From: JAXDJJ01 sp034665745
GTDB taxonomy: Bacteria; Actinomycetota; CADDZG01; WHSQ01
DNA length: 52,877 nucleotides
NCBI GenBank assembly: GCA_034665745.1
Contig: JAXDJJ010000054.1
Coordinates: forward strand, 1 to 52,877
Direction: 5' to 3'
The translations under genes and the position numbers were made by a program. Below are positions 32,733 to 40,978 of this stretch, piece by piece (position 1 is the stretch's first letter; each line of letters begins with the position of its first letter). The notes beneath the pieces were generated by a model, which worked only from the letters and a program-made list of their open reading frames with translations, was not told the DNA's origin and did no database searches.

Positions 32733-32738
32733 TAGCGT
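32733..32738 (+). promoter_or_regulatory. -10 element TAGCGT of the aminotransferase gene
   Basis: TAGCGT is followed by six bases and the ATG at 32745, with no ribosome-binding site. Leaderless arrangement. Confidence 0.52.
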
Positions 32739-32744
32739 GCCGGC

Positions 32745-33926
32745 ATGGAATTCAGGCGCATAGAACGCTTCCCGCCCTACGTTTTCTCGATCGTCAATGA
32801 CCTCAAGGCGCATGCGCGCCACGCCGGTGAGGACATCATCGACCTCGGGATGGGCAACCCCGATATCCCGACGCCAGAGGCGGTCGTCGAGAAGCTGAAG
32901 GAAGCGGTCGACAACCCGCGTAACCATCGGTACTCGGCTTCTCGGGGCATCCCCAAGCTCCGTCAAGCGATCTGCGATCACTACGAACGCTCGTGGGACG
33001 TCAAACTCGATCCGGATTCAGAAGCGATAGCGGTCATCGGTGCGAAGGAAGGCCTGTCCCACCTCGCTTGGGTTCTGTTGGAGCCAGGCGATTCGGTCCT
33101 CGTTCCCGAACCCACCTATCCGATCCATACCTACGCGATGTTGCTCGCGGGAGCGAACGTAACCACGGTCCCGTTGTCGTTCGGCAGCGATTTCTTCGCG
33201 GACCTTGTCTCCGCGTATGAAGCAGCAGAGCCCAAGCCGCGTGTCGTCCTGTGCTCGTTCCCCCACAATCCAACGACTGCGATGGTCGACCTTGCGTTCT
33301 TCGAGCAGCTGGTCGAGTTCGCCAAAGCCCGCGGGGTCATGGTGATCCACGACCTCGCATACGCGGACCTCGTCTTCGGTGAAGAACGAGCGGTGTCATT
33401 CATGCAGGTTCCTGGCGCGCGTGAGGTCGGGGTTGAGTTCTTCTCGATGTCTAAGAGTTACTCGATGCCGGGGTGGCGCCTAGCTTTCGCGGTGGGCAAC
33501 TCGGAGATGATCGGTGCCCTAACGAAGCTGAAGTCATATCTCGACTATGGCGTGTTCCAGCCGATCCAGATCGCCGGGATCATCGCGTTGAACGAGTGCG
33601 GAGAGGTGCCCAAGCAGATCCGCGAGATCTACCTGACCCGACGCGATGCGTTGTGCGACGGCCTCGAGCGGATCGGGTGGAACATGACCCGGCCCCCCGC
33701 AACGATGTTTGCGTGGGCTCCGATCCCGGATGCCTTCAAGCACATGGGCTCCCTCGAGTTCGCCAAGTTCCTTGTCAAGGAAGCGAAGGTCGCGGTTTCA
33801 CCGGGCATCGGCTTCGGGAAGGCGGGGGATGACTACATCCGTTTCGCCCTCGTCGAGAACGAGCAGCGGATCCGTCAGGGCATCCGGGGTATCCGCAGGG
33901 CACTGGAGATAGGCCCGCCCGCCTAA
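32745..33926 (+). CDS. Class I/II PLP-dependent aminotransferase (AlaC-like)
   Basis: A 393-residue fold-type I aminotransferase. The N-terminus FRRIERFPPYVFSIVNDLKA and GEDIIDLGMGNPDIPTPEAV match the AlaC/alanine-glutamate transaminase group. PLP contacts include VPEPTYPIHTY, FPHNPTTAMVD, HDLAYADLVFGEE and the lysine in SMSKSYSMPGWRLAFAVGN; the C-terminal arginine is in YIRFALVENEQRIRQG. It probably interconverts alanine and pyruvate; the related LL-diaminopimelate aminotransferase remains possible. The ATG lies 6 nt after TAGCGT. Confidence 0.88.
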   Translation: MEFRRIERFPPYVFSIVNDLKAHARHAGEDIIDLGMGNPDIPTPEAVVEKLKEAVDNPRNHRYSASRGIPKLRQAICDHYERSWDVKLDPDSEAIAVIGAKEGLSHLAWVLLEPGDSVLVPEPTYPIHTYAMLLAGANVTTVPLSFGSDFFADLVSAYEAAEPKPRVVLCSFPHNPTTAMVDLAFFEQLVEFAKARGVMVIHDLAYADLVFGEERAVSFMQVPGAREVGVEFFSMSKSYSMPGWRLAFAVGNSEMIGALTKLKSYLDYGVFQPIQIAGIIALNECGEVPKQIREIYLTRRDALCDGLERIGWNMTRPPATMFAWAPIPDAFKHMGSLEFAKFLVKEAKVAVSPGIGFGKAGDDYIRFALVENEQRIRQGIRGIRRALEIGPPA

Positions 33927-33929
33927 CCT
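33924..33929 (+). promoter_or_regulatory. -10 element TAACCT of the GNAT gene
   Basis: TAACCT overlaps the aminotransferase stop and ends 5 nt before the ATG at 33935. Leaderless arrangement, slightly shorter than the others. Confidence 0.45.
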
Positions 33930-33934
33930 CATCG

Positions 33935-34555
33935 ATGACCGACGTTCGTGATGCTGTTCTGCCCGACGGTAGACGGATCCTCTTTCGTCCGATCCTCCCG
34001 GCCGACAAGGCCATGCTTCAAGAAGGCTTGACTCAACTCTCCGACCAGACCCGCTACCTGAGGTTCTTCTCTCCGATAGATCACTTCACCGAGAGCCAGC
34101 TGCGCTACCTCACCGAGATCGACTACAAGGACCACTTCGCATGGGTCGCGGTACTGCCCGATGAGGTCGGCACTCCGGGAGTCGGGGTCGCCCGCTGGAT
34201 CCGCTTGAAAGATCGTCCCGATCTTGCTGAAGGCGCCGTCGTCGTGGTCGACCAGATGCAGAACAACGGTGTGGGGCAGACATTGTTGTGGCTCGCCGCC
34301 AGGTCGGCGATCGAGCGCGGCATCAAAGCCTTCCAGGTGTGGACCCTGGGCGACAACCGTCCCGTCCACCACCTGCTCGAGGGCTTGGGCGCGCAACCCG
34401 TGGCTTCGGAAGCAGGGACCCAAGAGTTCCTCGTCCCTCTTCCGGATGACCCGGACGATCTGGATGGGACTCCGGCCCCCCTTGTGCTTCGAGCCGTAGC
34501 CGAGGGCCGCGTCTCTGTCGCTCAGGTGGATGCTCCGAAGATCAGACTTGACTGA
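33935..34555 (+). CDS. GNAT family N-acetyltransferase
   Basis: A 206-residue GNAT protein: VLPDGRRILFRPILPADK, then LSDQTRYLRFFSPIDHFTES and AEGAVVVVDQMQNNGVGQTLLWLAA. The QMQNNGVGQTLL loop is the acetyl-CoA pyrophosphate-binding Q/RxxGxG/A motif. The N-terminal pattern is shared with protein acetyltransferases of the Pat/AcuA type, but no cyclic-nucleotide or other sensory domain is present. Acetyl target unknown. It ends 10 bp from the stop of the convergent TetR gene. Confidence 0.85.
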   Translation: MTDVRDAVLPDGRRILFRPILPADKAMLQEGLTQLSDQTRYLRFFSPIDHFTESQLRYLTEIDYKDHFAWVAVLPDEVGTPGVGVARWIRLKDRPDLAEGAVVVVDQMQNNGVGQTLLWLAARSAIERGIKAFQVWTLGDNRPVHHLLEGLGAQPVASEAGTQEFLVPLPDDPDDLDGTPAPLVLRAVAEGRVSVAQVDAPKIRLD

Positions 34556-34565
34556 TCCTGAATCA

Positions 34566-35156
34566 CTAACTAGCCAGCAACCCTCGCAAGCAGAACGCAA
34601 CCGCCTCGTCGGCGAGTTGTGGTCGATCTGAATCTTCTTGATCGAAGTAGGTCTCGACGAAATGGAAGATCGCCCCGAGTATCCCGTGGGCCATCAACTC
34701 GGGGTCGCCGTGACGGATCGTTCCCGACGCCATGCCCTCCTTGATGTGTGTTGCGGTGTCCGCGACAACGATCTCCTGACCTTTCTGAACGAGGCCTTGG
34801 AACTCCTCGTACCGGGCCGCGATCCTGATCACTGCAAGGACGCTTGGATTCGCACGGAAGTAGTCGATCGAAGCTCGGATCCCTTGCTCGATACGCCCGA
34901 TCGGATCGCCAACCGTTGCGATGGCGGCTTCTTGAGCCCGCCGCAAACGGAGCAAGGAGTCCTGAAGAAGCTCGGAGAACACGGCCTCTTTCGACGGGAA
35001 GTACCAGTAGAAGACACCTTTTCCGACACCGAGGGCATCGCAGATGTCGCCAACCGCGGCCCCGTGATAGCCATGTTCGGCGAACAGCCGGACGGCCTCT
35101 TCGAGGATCTGCTCTCGGCGTTCGGACCCTCGGCGAGTGAGTTTTCGCTCTTTCAT
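34566..35156 (-). CDS. TetR family transcriptional regulator
   Basis: A 196-residue TetR regulator. The DNA-binding helix-turn-helix is at residues about 10-57: REQILEEAVRLFAEHGYHGA, then VGDICDALGVGKGVFYWYFPSK. The C-terminal helical domain would bind a ligand and dimerise. The ATG at 35156 is preferred; the open frame extends to 35264 into the divergent gene. On the minus strand TAATCT lies 7 nt upstream, so the mRNA may be leaderless. The 34-bp space to the divergent cDPG-synthase-like gene makes that gene and the regulator itself the obvious targets. The convergent neighbour is a GNAT gene. Confidence 0.9.
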   Translation of the reverse strand: MKERKLTRRGSERREQILEEAVRLFAEHGYHGAAVGDICDALGVGKGVFYWYFPSKEAVFSELLQDSLLRLRRAQEAAIATVGDPIGRIEQGIRASIDYFRANPSVLAVIRIAARYEEFQGLVQKGQEIVVADTATHIKEGMASGTIRHGDPELMAHGILGAIFHFVETYFDQEDSDRPQLADEAVAFCLRGLLAS

Positions 35157-35190
35157 CGGGCCCAGATTAGCCCGGTAGGCTCGCAAATCG
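35157..35190. promoter_or_regulatory. Divergent promoter between tetR and the cDPG-synthase-like gene
   Basis: Only 34 bp separate the two starts. On the minus strand TAATCT (35164-35169) is 7 nt before the TetR ATG. On the plus strand TAGGCT (35176-35181) is 9 nt before the ATG at 35191. Between them AGCC and GGCT form a short inverted repeat with a 5-bp centre, a possible but weak TetR operator. Confidence 0.5.
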
Positions 35191-36522
35191 ATGGCTAACC
35201 AGCAGGGTTCCCGGCGGCGCGTACTGATCGTGGGGGCCGCAGGCAGAGATTTCCACAACTTCAACGTGTACTACCGAGACGATCCCGCTTACGAGGTGGT
35301 GGCGTTCACCGCCACCCAGATCCCAGGCATCGACGACCGCACCTATCCGGTCGAGCTCGCCGGCGAGCTCTACCCGAACGGGATCCCCATCAAGAACGAA
35401 GACCAACTCGAGTCCATCGTTACCGATCAGTCCGTGGACGAGGTCGTGTTCGCTTACTCGGACGTTTCTCACGGTCACGTGATGCACATCGGTTCTCGTG
35501 CGATGGCCGCCGGGGCCGACTATGTGCTCCTCGGCCCCCGATCCACCATGCTCAAGGCCAACGTGCCGGTCGTCGCCGTGTGTGCCGTTCGCACCGGTTC
35601 CGGCAAGTCTCAGACGACCCGTGCCGTCACCCGCGCGTTGAAGGCTGCCGGCAAGACGGTCGCAGTGGTCCGTCACCCGATGCCGTACGGACACCTTGTC
35701 GACCAGACGGCGCAGCGCTTCGAGACCTACGAGGACCTGACGAAGCACAACTGCACGATCGAGGAGCGTGAGGAGTACGAGCCGCATCTCGCACAGGGCT
35801 CGATCGTCTATGCGGGCGTCGACTACGGAAAGATCCTCGAGATGGCGGAGTCCGACGTCGACATCGTCGTGTGGGACGGAGGCAACAACGATCTTCCGTT
35901 CTACGCACCCGACGTCCACATCACCGTCGCGGACCCTCTGCGTGTTGGGCACGAGACGCGCTACCACCCAGGAGAGACGAACCTCCGCATGGCCGACGTC
36001 GTCGTCATCAACAAGATCGATTCGGCGGCCCCCGAAGATGTTGCGACCTTGAAGAAGACGATCGCGACCGAGAACCCCGATGCGATCGTCGTGGACGCAC
36101 ATTCGCCTGTGACCCTGGAGGAAGGAGCCGACCTCGCCGGCAAGCGGGTGCTCGTCGTCGAAGACGGTCCTTCGCTCACTCATGGCGAGATGGGCTTCGG
36201 TGCAGGAGTTGTCGCGGCTCGTGAAGCCGGTGCCACGCTCGTCGACCCACGACCGTGGGCGACGGGGTCGATCGAAGCGGTCTTCGCGAAATTCCCGCAC
36301 ATGGGGGCCTTGTTGCCCGCGATGGGTTACTCCGCCGAGCAACGCAAAGACCTCGAGGACACGATCAACTCGTCGGATGCCGAGGTCGTGCTGATCGCGA
36401 CCCCCATCGACCTACGAAAGATCTGCAACCTGACGAAGCCCGCGATCCGCGCGTCCTACGAGCTCGAGGAGGTTTCGAGTCCCTCGTTGGCCGACATCCT
36501 CAAGGAACGGCTCGGGCTCTAG
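35191..36522 (+). CDS. Cyclic 2,3-diphosphoglycerate synthase-like P-loop protein
   Basis: A 443-residue protein. The N-terminal domain is RRRVLIVGAAGRDFHNFNVY with YRDDPAYEVVAFTATQIPGI, followed by AYSDVSHGHVMHI. A Walker A motif RTGSGKSQTTRAV (about 134-146) starts a P-loop domain with VVWDGGNNDLPFY and VVINKIDSA (GTPase-like NKxD). The combination matches the cyclic 2,3-diphosphoglycerate synthetase family known from methanogens such as Methanothermus. Bacterial homologues are not proven to make that compound. It is in a unit with the alcohol dehydrogenase (1-bp overlap) and probably repressed by the divergent TetR protein. Confidence 0.75.
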   Translation: MANQQGSRRRVLIVGAAGRDFHNFNVYYRDDPAYEVVAFTATQIPGIDDRTYPVELAGELYPNGIPIKNEDQLESIVTDQSVDEVVFAYSDVSHGHVMHIGSRAMAAGADYVLLGPRSTMLKANVPVVAVCAVRTGSGKSQTTRAVTRALKAAGKTVAVVRHPMPYGHLVDQTAQRFETYEDLTKHNCTIEEREEYEPHLAQGSIVYAGVDYGKILEMAESDVDIVVWDGGNNDLPFYAPDVHITVADPLRVGHETRYHPGETNLRMADVVVINKIDSAAPEDVATLKKTIATENPDAIVVDAHSPVTLEEGADLAGKRVLVVEDGPSLTHGEMGFGAGVVAAREAGATLVDPRPWATGSIEAVFAKFPHMGALLPAMGYSAEQRKDLEDTINSSDAEVVLIATPIDLRKICNLTKPAIRASYELEEVSSPSLADILKERLGL

Positions 36523-37559
36523 TGCGAGCAACCGTCTTCCATGGCACCAGGGACGTTCGCGTCGAGGATGTCCCGGATCCCCGGATCGAACAACCCACGG
36601 ATGCGATCGTGCGCATCACCCACGCCTGCATCTGCGGTTCGGACCTGTGGTTCTACAGGGGAGTAGCGCCATGGGAGCCGGGTTGGCGCACCGGCCACGA
36701 GTGGATGGGTGTCGTCGAGTCGGTCGGGTCTGAAGTCACGAGCGTGAAACCCGGAGACCACGTTCTTGCCCCCTTCGCGTATTCAGATGGCACATGCGAG
36801 TTCTGCCAGAAGGGCGTGCACACGTCGTGTTTGAACGGTGGCTACTGGGGCGGTGACTCCGAAGACGGCGGACAAGCAGAAGCCGTCCGTTCACCGCAGG
36901 CCGATGGCACGTTGGTGAAGATCCCCTCTGATGTCACCGGCGATGACGCCATCATGTCTGCGATCCTTCCCCTCACCGACGTCATGGGTACGGGGCACCA
37001 CGCGGCGGTTGCCGCTCAGGTTGCCAAAGGCAGCACGGTCGCGGTCATCGGTGACGGCGCTGTCGGGTTGTGTGCGGTGCTCGCAGCCAAGCGCCTTGGC
37101 GCCGACAGGATCATCGCTCTCGGTCACCACGACGACCGTCTCGCCCTAGCGCGGGATTTCGGTGCCACCGACGTCGTAACCGAGCGCGGCGACGAGGCGA
37201 TCGAAAAGGTCAAGGAGATGACCAAGGGAGGCGCGGAGGCCGTACTCGAGTGCGTCGGCAACCAGGCCTCGATGGACACGGCCGCAGGCGCAACGCGGCC
37301 TGGTGGAACGATCGGCTATGTCGGTGTCCCAGCCGAGGTCAAAGCTCTGAACGTTCGACACCTGTTCTCGAACAACATCGCCTTGCGCGGCGGCGTCGCT
37401 CCCGTCCGCGCCTACATCCCCGAGTTGCTGGCCGACGTCGTTGCGGGCCGGCTGGATCCGAGCCCGGTCCTGGACCTAACGGTCGATCTAGATGGAGTGC
37501 CGAAGGGCTACGCGGCGATGGACGAACGCACCGCAACGAAAGTCATGGTCAAGCTCTAA
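36522..37559 (+). CDS. Zinc-dependent alcohol dehydrogenase family protein
   Basis: A 345-residue MDR-superfamily enzyme. The catalytic zinc ligands are ACICGSDLWFYRG (Cys) and GHEWMGVVESVG (His-Glu); the structural-zinc-type cysteine lobe is reduced, with SDGTCEFCQKGVHTSC giving three cysteines near residues 90-100. The Rossmann glycine motif is VIGDGAVGLCAVL. The GTG at 36522 shares its base with the preceding TAG. Substrate unknown. It ends convergently, overlapping the MFS stop by 4 bp. Co-transcription with the cDPG-synthase-like gene suggests a shared TetR-controlled function. Confidence 0.85.
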   Translation: MRATVFHGTRDVRVEDVPDPRIEQPTDAIVRITHACICGSDLWFYRGVAPWEPGWRTGHEWMGVVESVGSEVTSVKPGDHVLAPFAYSDGTCEFCQKGVHTSCLNGGYWGGDSEDGGQAEAVRSPQADGTLVKIPSDVTGDDAIMSAILPLTDVMGTGHHAAVAAQVAKGSTVAVIGDGAVGLCAVLAAKRLGADRIIALGHHDDRLALARDFGATDVVTERGDEAIEKVKEMTKGGAEAVLECVGNQASMDTAAGATRPGGTIGYVGVPAEVKALNVRHLFSNNIALRGGVAPVRAYIPELLADVVAGRLDPSPVLDLTVDLDGVPKGYAAMDERTATKVMVKL

Positions 37560-38698
37560 CCGCGGCCCCCGGCGAGCTGGCGTGCTTCCGGGAGGCTCTT
37601 CAATCTCATCATCGCCAGGACCCCGAGAGCCGGGCCCGGGGCGAGTAGGGCGAATGCCGGGCCCCAGCCGTGGGCCGTCTCGATCACCGGGATCAACCAG
37701 ATGGTGACCACCGTCAAGGTGAAGCCGAGGGCCAGTTGCAAGGTCAGTGCGGTTCCGACGTACGCCTGGTCTGCGAGCTCGGTGACCATCGTCGAGAACT
37801 GCGCCGAATCGGCCACGACCGCGAAGCCCCACACGAGACCGAGAGCAACCACGATCCAGACCGGTGCTCCATCCAGGAAGCCGATCGACAACGCGCATAG
37901 GCCCGAGATGGCCATCGCGGAAGCGGTGGTGCGGGTCCTGCCCCACCGATCGCCCAAGCGCCCGCCGAGGTAGCACCCGACGGCACCTATCCCGACGACG
38001 AAGAACGCGATCGTTGCTCCCGACCGAGGACTGTCGTCCGCTACATGGGTGAAGAAGATGTGCACCCAGGCCCATGTCGCGTAGAGCTCCCACATATGGC
38101 CGAAGTAGCCGAGGCTCGCCAGGCGCACCCCACGGTTGCGGAAGGTCCGGCCCAGCTGGCGAGGATCGAACACGGCCCGCGGGAACGGATACGGACCTTC
38201 CTGCACGCGAACCGCCACCGCGGCCCCGATTAGAGACAACGCGGACGCCACGAGGACGACGACCTTCCACTCGAGACCTCCGAGAGCGTTGACGAGATGC
38301 GGTGATGCGGTCCCGAGCGTGAGCGCGCCGACCAGGACCCCAAGGGCGACCCCTCGCCCGGTTTTGAACCAGGTCGCAACGAACTTGAGAGCCGGGGGAT
38401 AGATGCCGGCGACGAAGAATCCCGTCAGGAACCGGAACGTGATCGCTGGTCCGGCCGAATGACTCACGAGCAGCAGGGCATTGACCCCGGCCGCGCCAAC
38501 CGCACTCGCTGCTATCACCCGTGAGGGTGGCAGCAGATCTGGAAGGTTCACGACGCTCGAAGTGAACGCACCAAGTACGAAACCGAGTTGCACCGCGATC
38601 GTGAGCCACGACCCGGCCCCCGATGACAGGTGCCATTCAGCCTTCAACTGTGACAACACGGCGGTCGCCGACAACCACGTCGACATGCACAACACCAA
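37556..38698 (-). CDS. MFS transporter
   Basis: An approximately 380-residue 12-helix major facilitator. The motif-A-like loop is GGRLGDRWGRTRTT between helices 8 and 9, and FRFLTGFFVAGIYPPALKF marks helices 3-4. The N-terminus is odd: the hydrophobic first helix (ALTLLAVTLVLCMSTWLSAT) begins upstream of the first usable start codon. In-frame starts are TTG 38698, GTG 38695, TTG 38692 and ATG 38686; all cut into helix 1, and none has a ribosome-binding site. The frame stays open upstream into the preceding gene with no ATG, GTG or TTG in the codons I checked (to about 38820). The start is therefore uncertain. Substrate unknown. Confidence 0.8.
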   Translation of the reverse strand: MVLCMSTWLSATAVLSQLKAEWHLSSGAGSWLTIAVQLGFVLGAFTSSVVNLPDLLPPSRVIAASAVGAAGVNALLLVSHSAGPAITFRFLTGFFVAGIYPPALKFVATWFKTGRGVALGVLVGALTLGTASPHLVNALGGLEWKVVVLVASALSLIGAAVAVRVQEGPYPFPRAVFDPRQLGRTFRNRGVRLASLGYFGHMWELYATWAWVHIFFTHVADDSPRSGATIAFFVVGIGAVGCYLGGRLGDRWGRTRTTASAMAISGLCALSIGFLDGAPVWIVVALGLVWGFAVVADSAQFSTMVTELADQAYVGTALTLQLALGFTLTVVTIWLIPVIETAHGWGPAFALLAPGPALGVLAMMRLKSLPEARQLAGGRG

Positions 38699-38757
38699 GG
38701 TGACGGCGAGAAGCGTTAACGCTCGGCGCGCTCCCGGCGTTGCGGGGGCCGAGCCGG

Positions 38758-40053
38758 TTACTTGCGTGTACGGGCTCCCGCGGCGCGCGCCCTGGCGTCC
38801 TCGCTCGGGCGTTTGATCTCGTCCGGGGCAAGTTGCTCGGCGAGCTCACGGATGAACAAGCCAACGTCGGTGATGATCCCCATCGATTGCCACGAACCTC
38901 GGTCCATCAACTTCGTGACCGTTGCCTGGTTGATGTCGACGCACACCAGTGGTACTGATGCAGGAAGACAGTTCCCCGTCGCGATGCCATGCAGCATGGT
39001 TCCGACGACGATGCAGAACCCGATCAGGTCCTGGCCCTCTGTGCCCCAGATGATGTCTCGTAGCCGGCGCTGTACCTCGACCATGTCGGTCACGACGTCG
39101 GGCAGGGGACCGTCGTCTCGGACACTGCCCCCAAAGAGATAGTCCGAACCTTTCTTCACGAGGTTGTAGACGATCCCGTCATCGAAGATGCCTGCCTCGA
39201 TCGCCTTCTCGAAGGAGCCCTGACGTCGCAATTCGTTGATCGAGCGGATGTGGTGCTCGTGACCGTGCTCGGCGGGGATGCCTTGCTCGAGGTAGACGCC
39301 GAGCGAGGTCCCGAACATGTTCGATTCGATGTCGTGTGCGGCCACGCCATTGCCGGCGAAGAACCCATCCACGTAACCGGCTCTGATCAGCGCACATAGG
39401 TCGGGCCCCGACCCGGTGTGGACCACCGCTGGACCGGCAACCCAGAGGATCCGTTCGCCCCTTTCCTTCACGTCGCGCATCTGGTTGGCGACCTGCTCTA
39501 CGAGAAGGGCCTTGGGTTTCTCGGAAGAGACGTCAGAGGACATGAACTCGAAGCTGTTCCCGCTCCCGCCACGGGGTTTATCGAGTGGCAGCACGCGGAT
39601 CCCGAGGCCGCGCATGACGATCGTCATGCCCTTGCGAACCTCGCCCATCGGGATCGTCCGAGCGACCCCGTCTTCGATGCAGATCGCGCAGTCCATCTCC
39701 GGCCGCACGACCCGAAGCCACTTCTCCTTGACCCGGATCTCGGTCTCGAGGTTCGTGGACGAGTAGAACCCGGGTGGCAGCGCGCCGTCGACATCTGCCT
39801 CAGCTAGTCGAGCATCTTCGACGGTCTCGGTATTGGCACCGTGTTGCCGCAAGCGTTCGATTAGCCCGAGTAGAGCGTCCTCATCATCGTGGGTGACCTT
39901 TATCCGCGCGAACGATGGGTCCTCGTGCTTGACGCCGAGTTGCAGCTCGGTGATCTCGTAGGCCGCGCCGAGCTCGACGATCTCGTCCATGACCTTCGGC
40001 AGGGTCAATGAATCGATGATGTGGCCTTCGATCGTGATCGTTTCCGACGGCAT
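38758..40053 (-). CDS. Archaeal-type ornithine cyclodeaminase (LOR/SDH, TIGR00300 family)
   Basis: A 431-residue protein matching the LOR/SDH-related TIGR00300 family. The N-terminus ETITIEGHIIDSLTLPKVMD and ITELQLGVKHEDPSFARIKV lead to DGALPPGFYSSTNLETEIR. The rest includes GSGPDLCALIRAGYVDGFFAGN (glycine-rich, nucleotide-binding side) and GFCIVVGTMLHGIATGNCLP. Characterised members are the methanogen ornithine cyclodeaminase and the C-terminal domain of the cyanobacterial AgrE/ArgZ arginine enzyme. They convert ornithine to proline and ammonia with NAD. This differs from the common mu-crystallin-type enzyme. GGAG is 9 nt before the ATG at 40053. The esterase gene lies 3 bp upstream. Confidence 0.84.
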   Translation of the reverse strand: MPSETITIEGHIIDSLTLPKVMDEIVELGAAYEITELQLGVKHEDPSFARIKVTHDDEDALLGLIERLRQHGANTETVEDARLAEADVDGALPPGFYSSTNLETEIRVKEKWLRVVRPEMDCAICIEDGVARTIPMGEVRKGMTIVMRGLGIRVLPLDKPRGGSGNSFEFMSSDVSSEKPKALLVEQVANQMRDVKERGERILWVAGPAVVHTGSGPDLCALIRAGYVDGFFAGNGVAAHDIESNMFGTSLGVYLEQGIPAEHGHEHHIRSINELRRQGSFEKAIEAGIFDDGIVYNLVKKGSDYLFGGSVRDDGPLPDVVTDMVEVQRRLRDIIWGTEGQDLIGFCIVVGTMLHGIATGNCLPASVPLVCVDINQATVTKLMDRGSWQSMGIITDVGLFIRELAEQLAPDEIKRPSEDARARAAGARTRK

Positions 40054-40056
40054 GGA

Positions 40057-40821
40057 TCAGCTCTCCAGGGCTTTGGAATGTTCGACGATGAACCTATAGG
40101 TCCGATCGAAGACCTCGTCACGGTCGTGGTCGAGGGTGATGACGTGAAAGCTGCGTTCGAGCCACACGAGTTCTTTGTCGGTCGAACCCACGGACGAATG
40201 GATGACCTCGGCGTTGAACGGCAACACCGTGTGATCGTTGCGGCCGTGCAGGACCAGGATCGGCGCGGTGACGGCCCCGAGACCCAGCTTCGCTCGCTTC
40301 AGGAATCCAAGCATGTGATACGCCGCACTGGTCGGCAGCCGGTCGTAGGCGATCTCTTTGCCTTGGGGGTCGGCGATGTCGTTGCCCACGCCGGGAAGCG
40401 ACTTCAAGACCTTCCGGATGACCGGAGCCAGGTGTCGTCGGGGATCCTTGGTCTCGACCATCCCGGCCAACGTGACGATCCCTGAGACTTCATCGGGATA
40501 GCGCGCCGCAAGGTCGAGCACCAGGCCACCTCCGAATGACAACCCGACGAGGAACACCTCGTCCTTCTCGGCTGCCATCGCGTGGAACGCGGTCTCGACC
40601 GACTCGACCCATTCATCGGCCGTTCGAGTATTGAGGTCCTGCCACGTGGTCCCGTGGCCGGGGAGCCGGGGAGCGGTCACGGCGATCCCTCGTTCGGCGA
40701 GATGGGCACCAAGGCCCCTGAGTCCCTGAGGGCTTCCGGTGAAACCGTGGACCAGTAGGGCTCCTACAGGCCCCTCGCCGAGCGAGAAAGCCTCTGCCCC
40801 CTCGAGGATCTTGATCTCCAC
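40057..40821 (-). CDS. Alpha/beta hydrolase (carboxylesterase/lipase-like)
   Basis: A 254-residue hydrolase of the Est30/monoacylglycerol lipase type. The oxyanion region is LLVHGFTGSPQGLRGLG, the nucleophile serine is in VFLVGLSFGGGLVL, the aspartate is in LVLHGRNDHTVLP, and the histidine is in ERSFHVITLDHDRD. Relatives cleave short-acyl esters or monoacylglycerols. The GTG at 40821 has AAGGAGGG just upstream; the frame is open to 40869. It heads a minus-strand unit with the ornithine cyclodeaminase and perhaps the MFS gene. Confidence 0.87.
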   Translation of the reverse strand: MEIKILEGAEAFSLGEGPVGALLVHGFTGSPQGLRGLGAHLAERGIAVTAPRLPGHGTTWQDLNTRTADEWVESVETAFHAMAAEKDEVFLVGLSFGGGLVLDLAARYPDEVSGIVTLAGMVETKDPRRHLAPVIRKVLKSLPGVGNDIADPQGKEIAYDRLPTSAAYHMLGFLKRAKLGLGAVTAPILVLHGRNDHTVLPFNAEVIHSSVGSTDKELVWLERSFHVITLDHDRDEVFDRTYRFIVEHSKALES

Positions 40822-40978
40822 GCTTGCCCTCCTTGTAACCGCACGCCCCCTGTGGCGTCGGTGTTTCAATCACGGGTCGAGAATTCACAGGCTCGTTACG
40901 CAGGGGTCGCCTTGACCTGTGGGGCATTCTCTACCATGGTGGTTCGCGGGGTTTCGTGAAGAAGGGTTGTGTTTCTTA

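Noticed and set aside
35167..36342. 391-residue open frame on the minus strand
   Set aside because: Antisense to the cDPG-synthase-like gene; Val/Asp/Arg-rich shadow composition with no motif.
39312..39323. CGAACATGTTCG, LexA-box-like palindrome
   Set aside because: Half-sites are two bases apart rather than four, and it lies inside the ornithine cyclodeaminase coding region.
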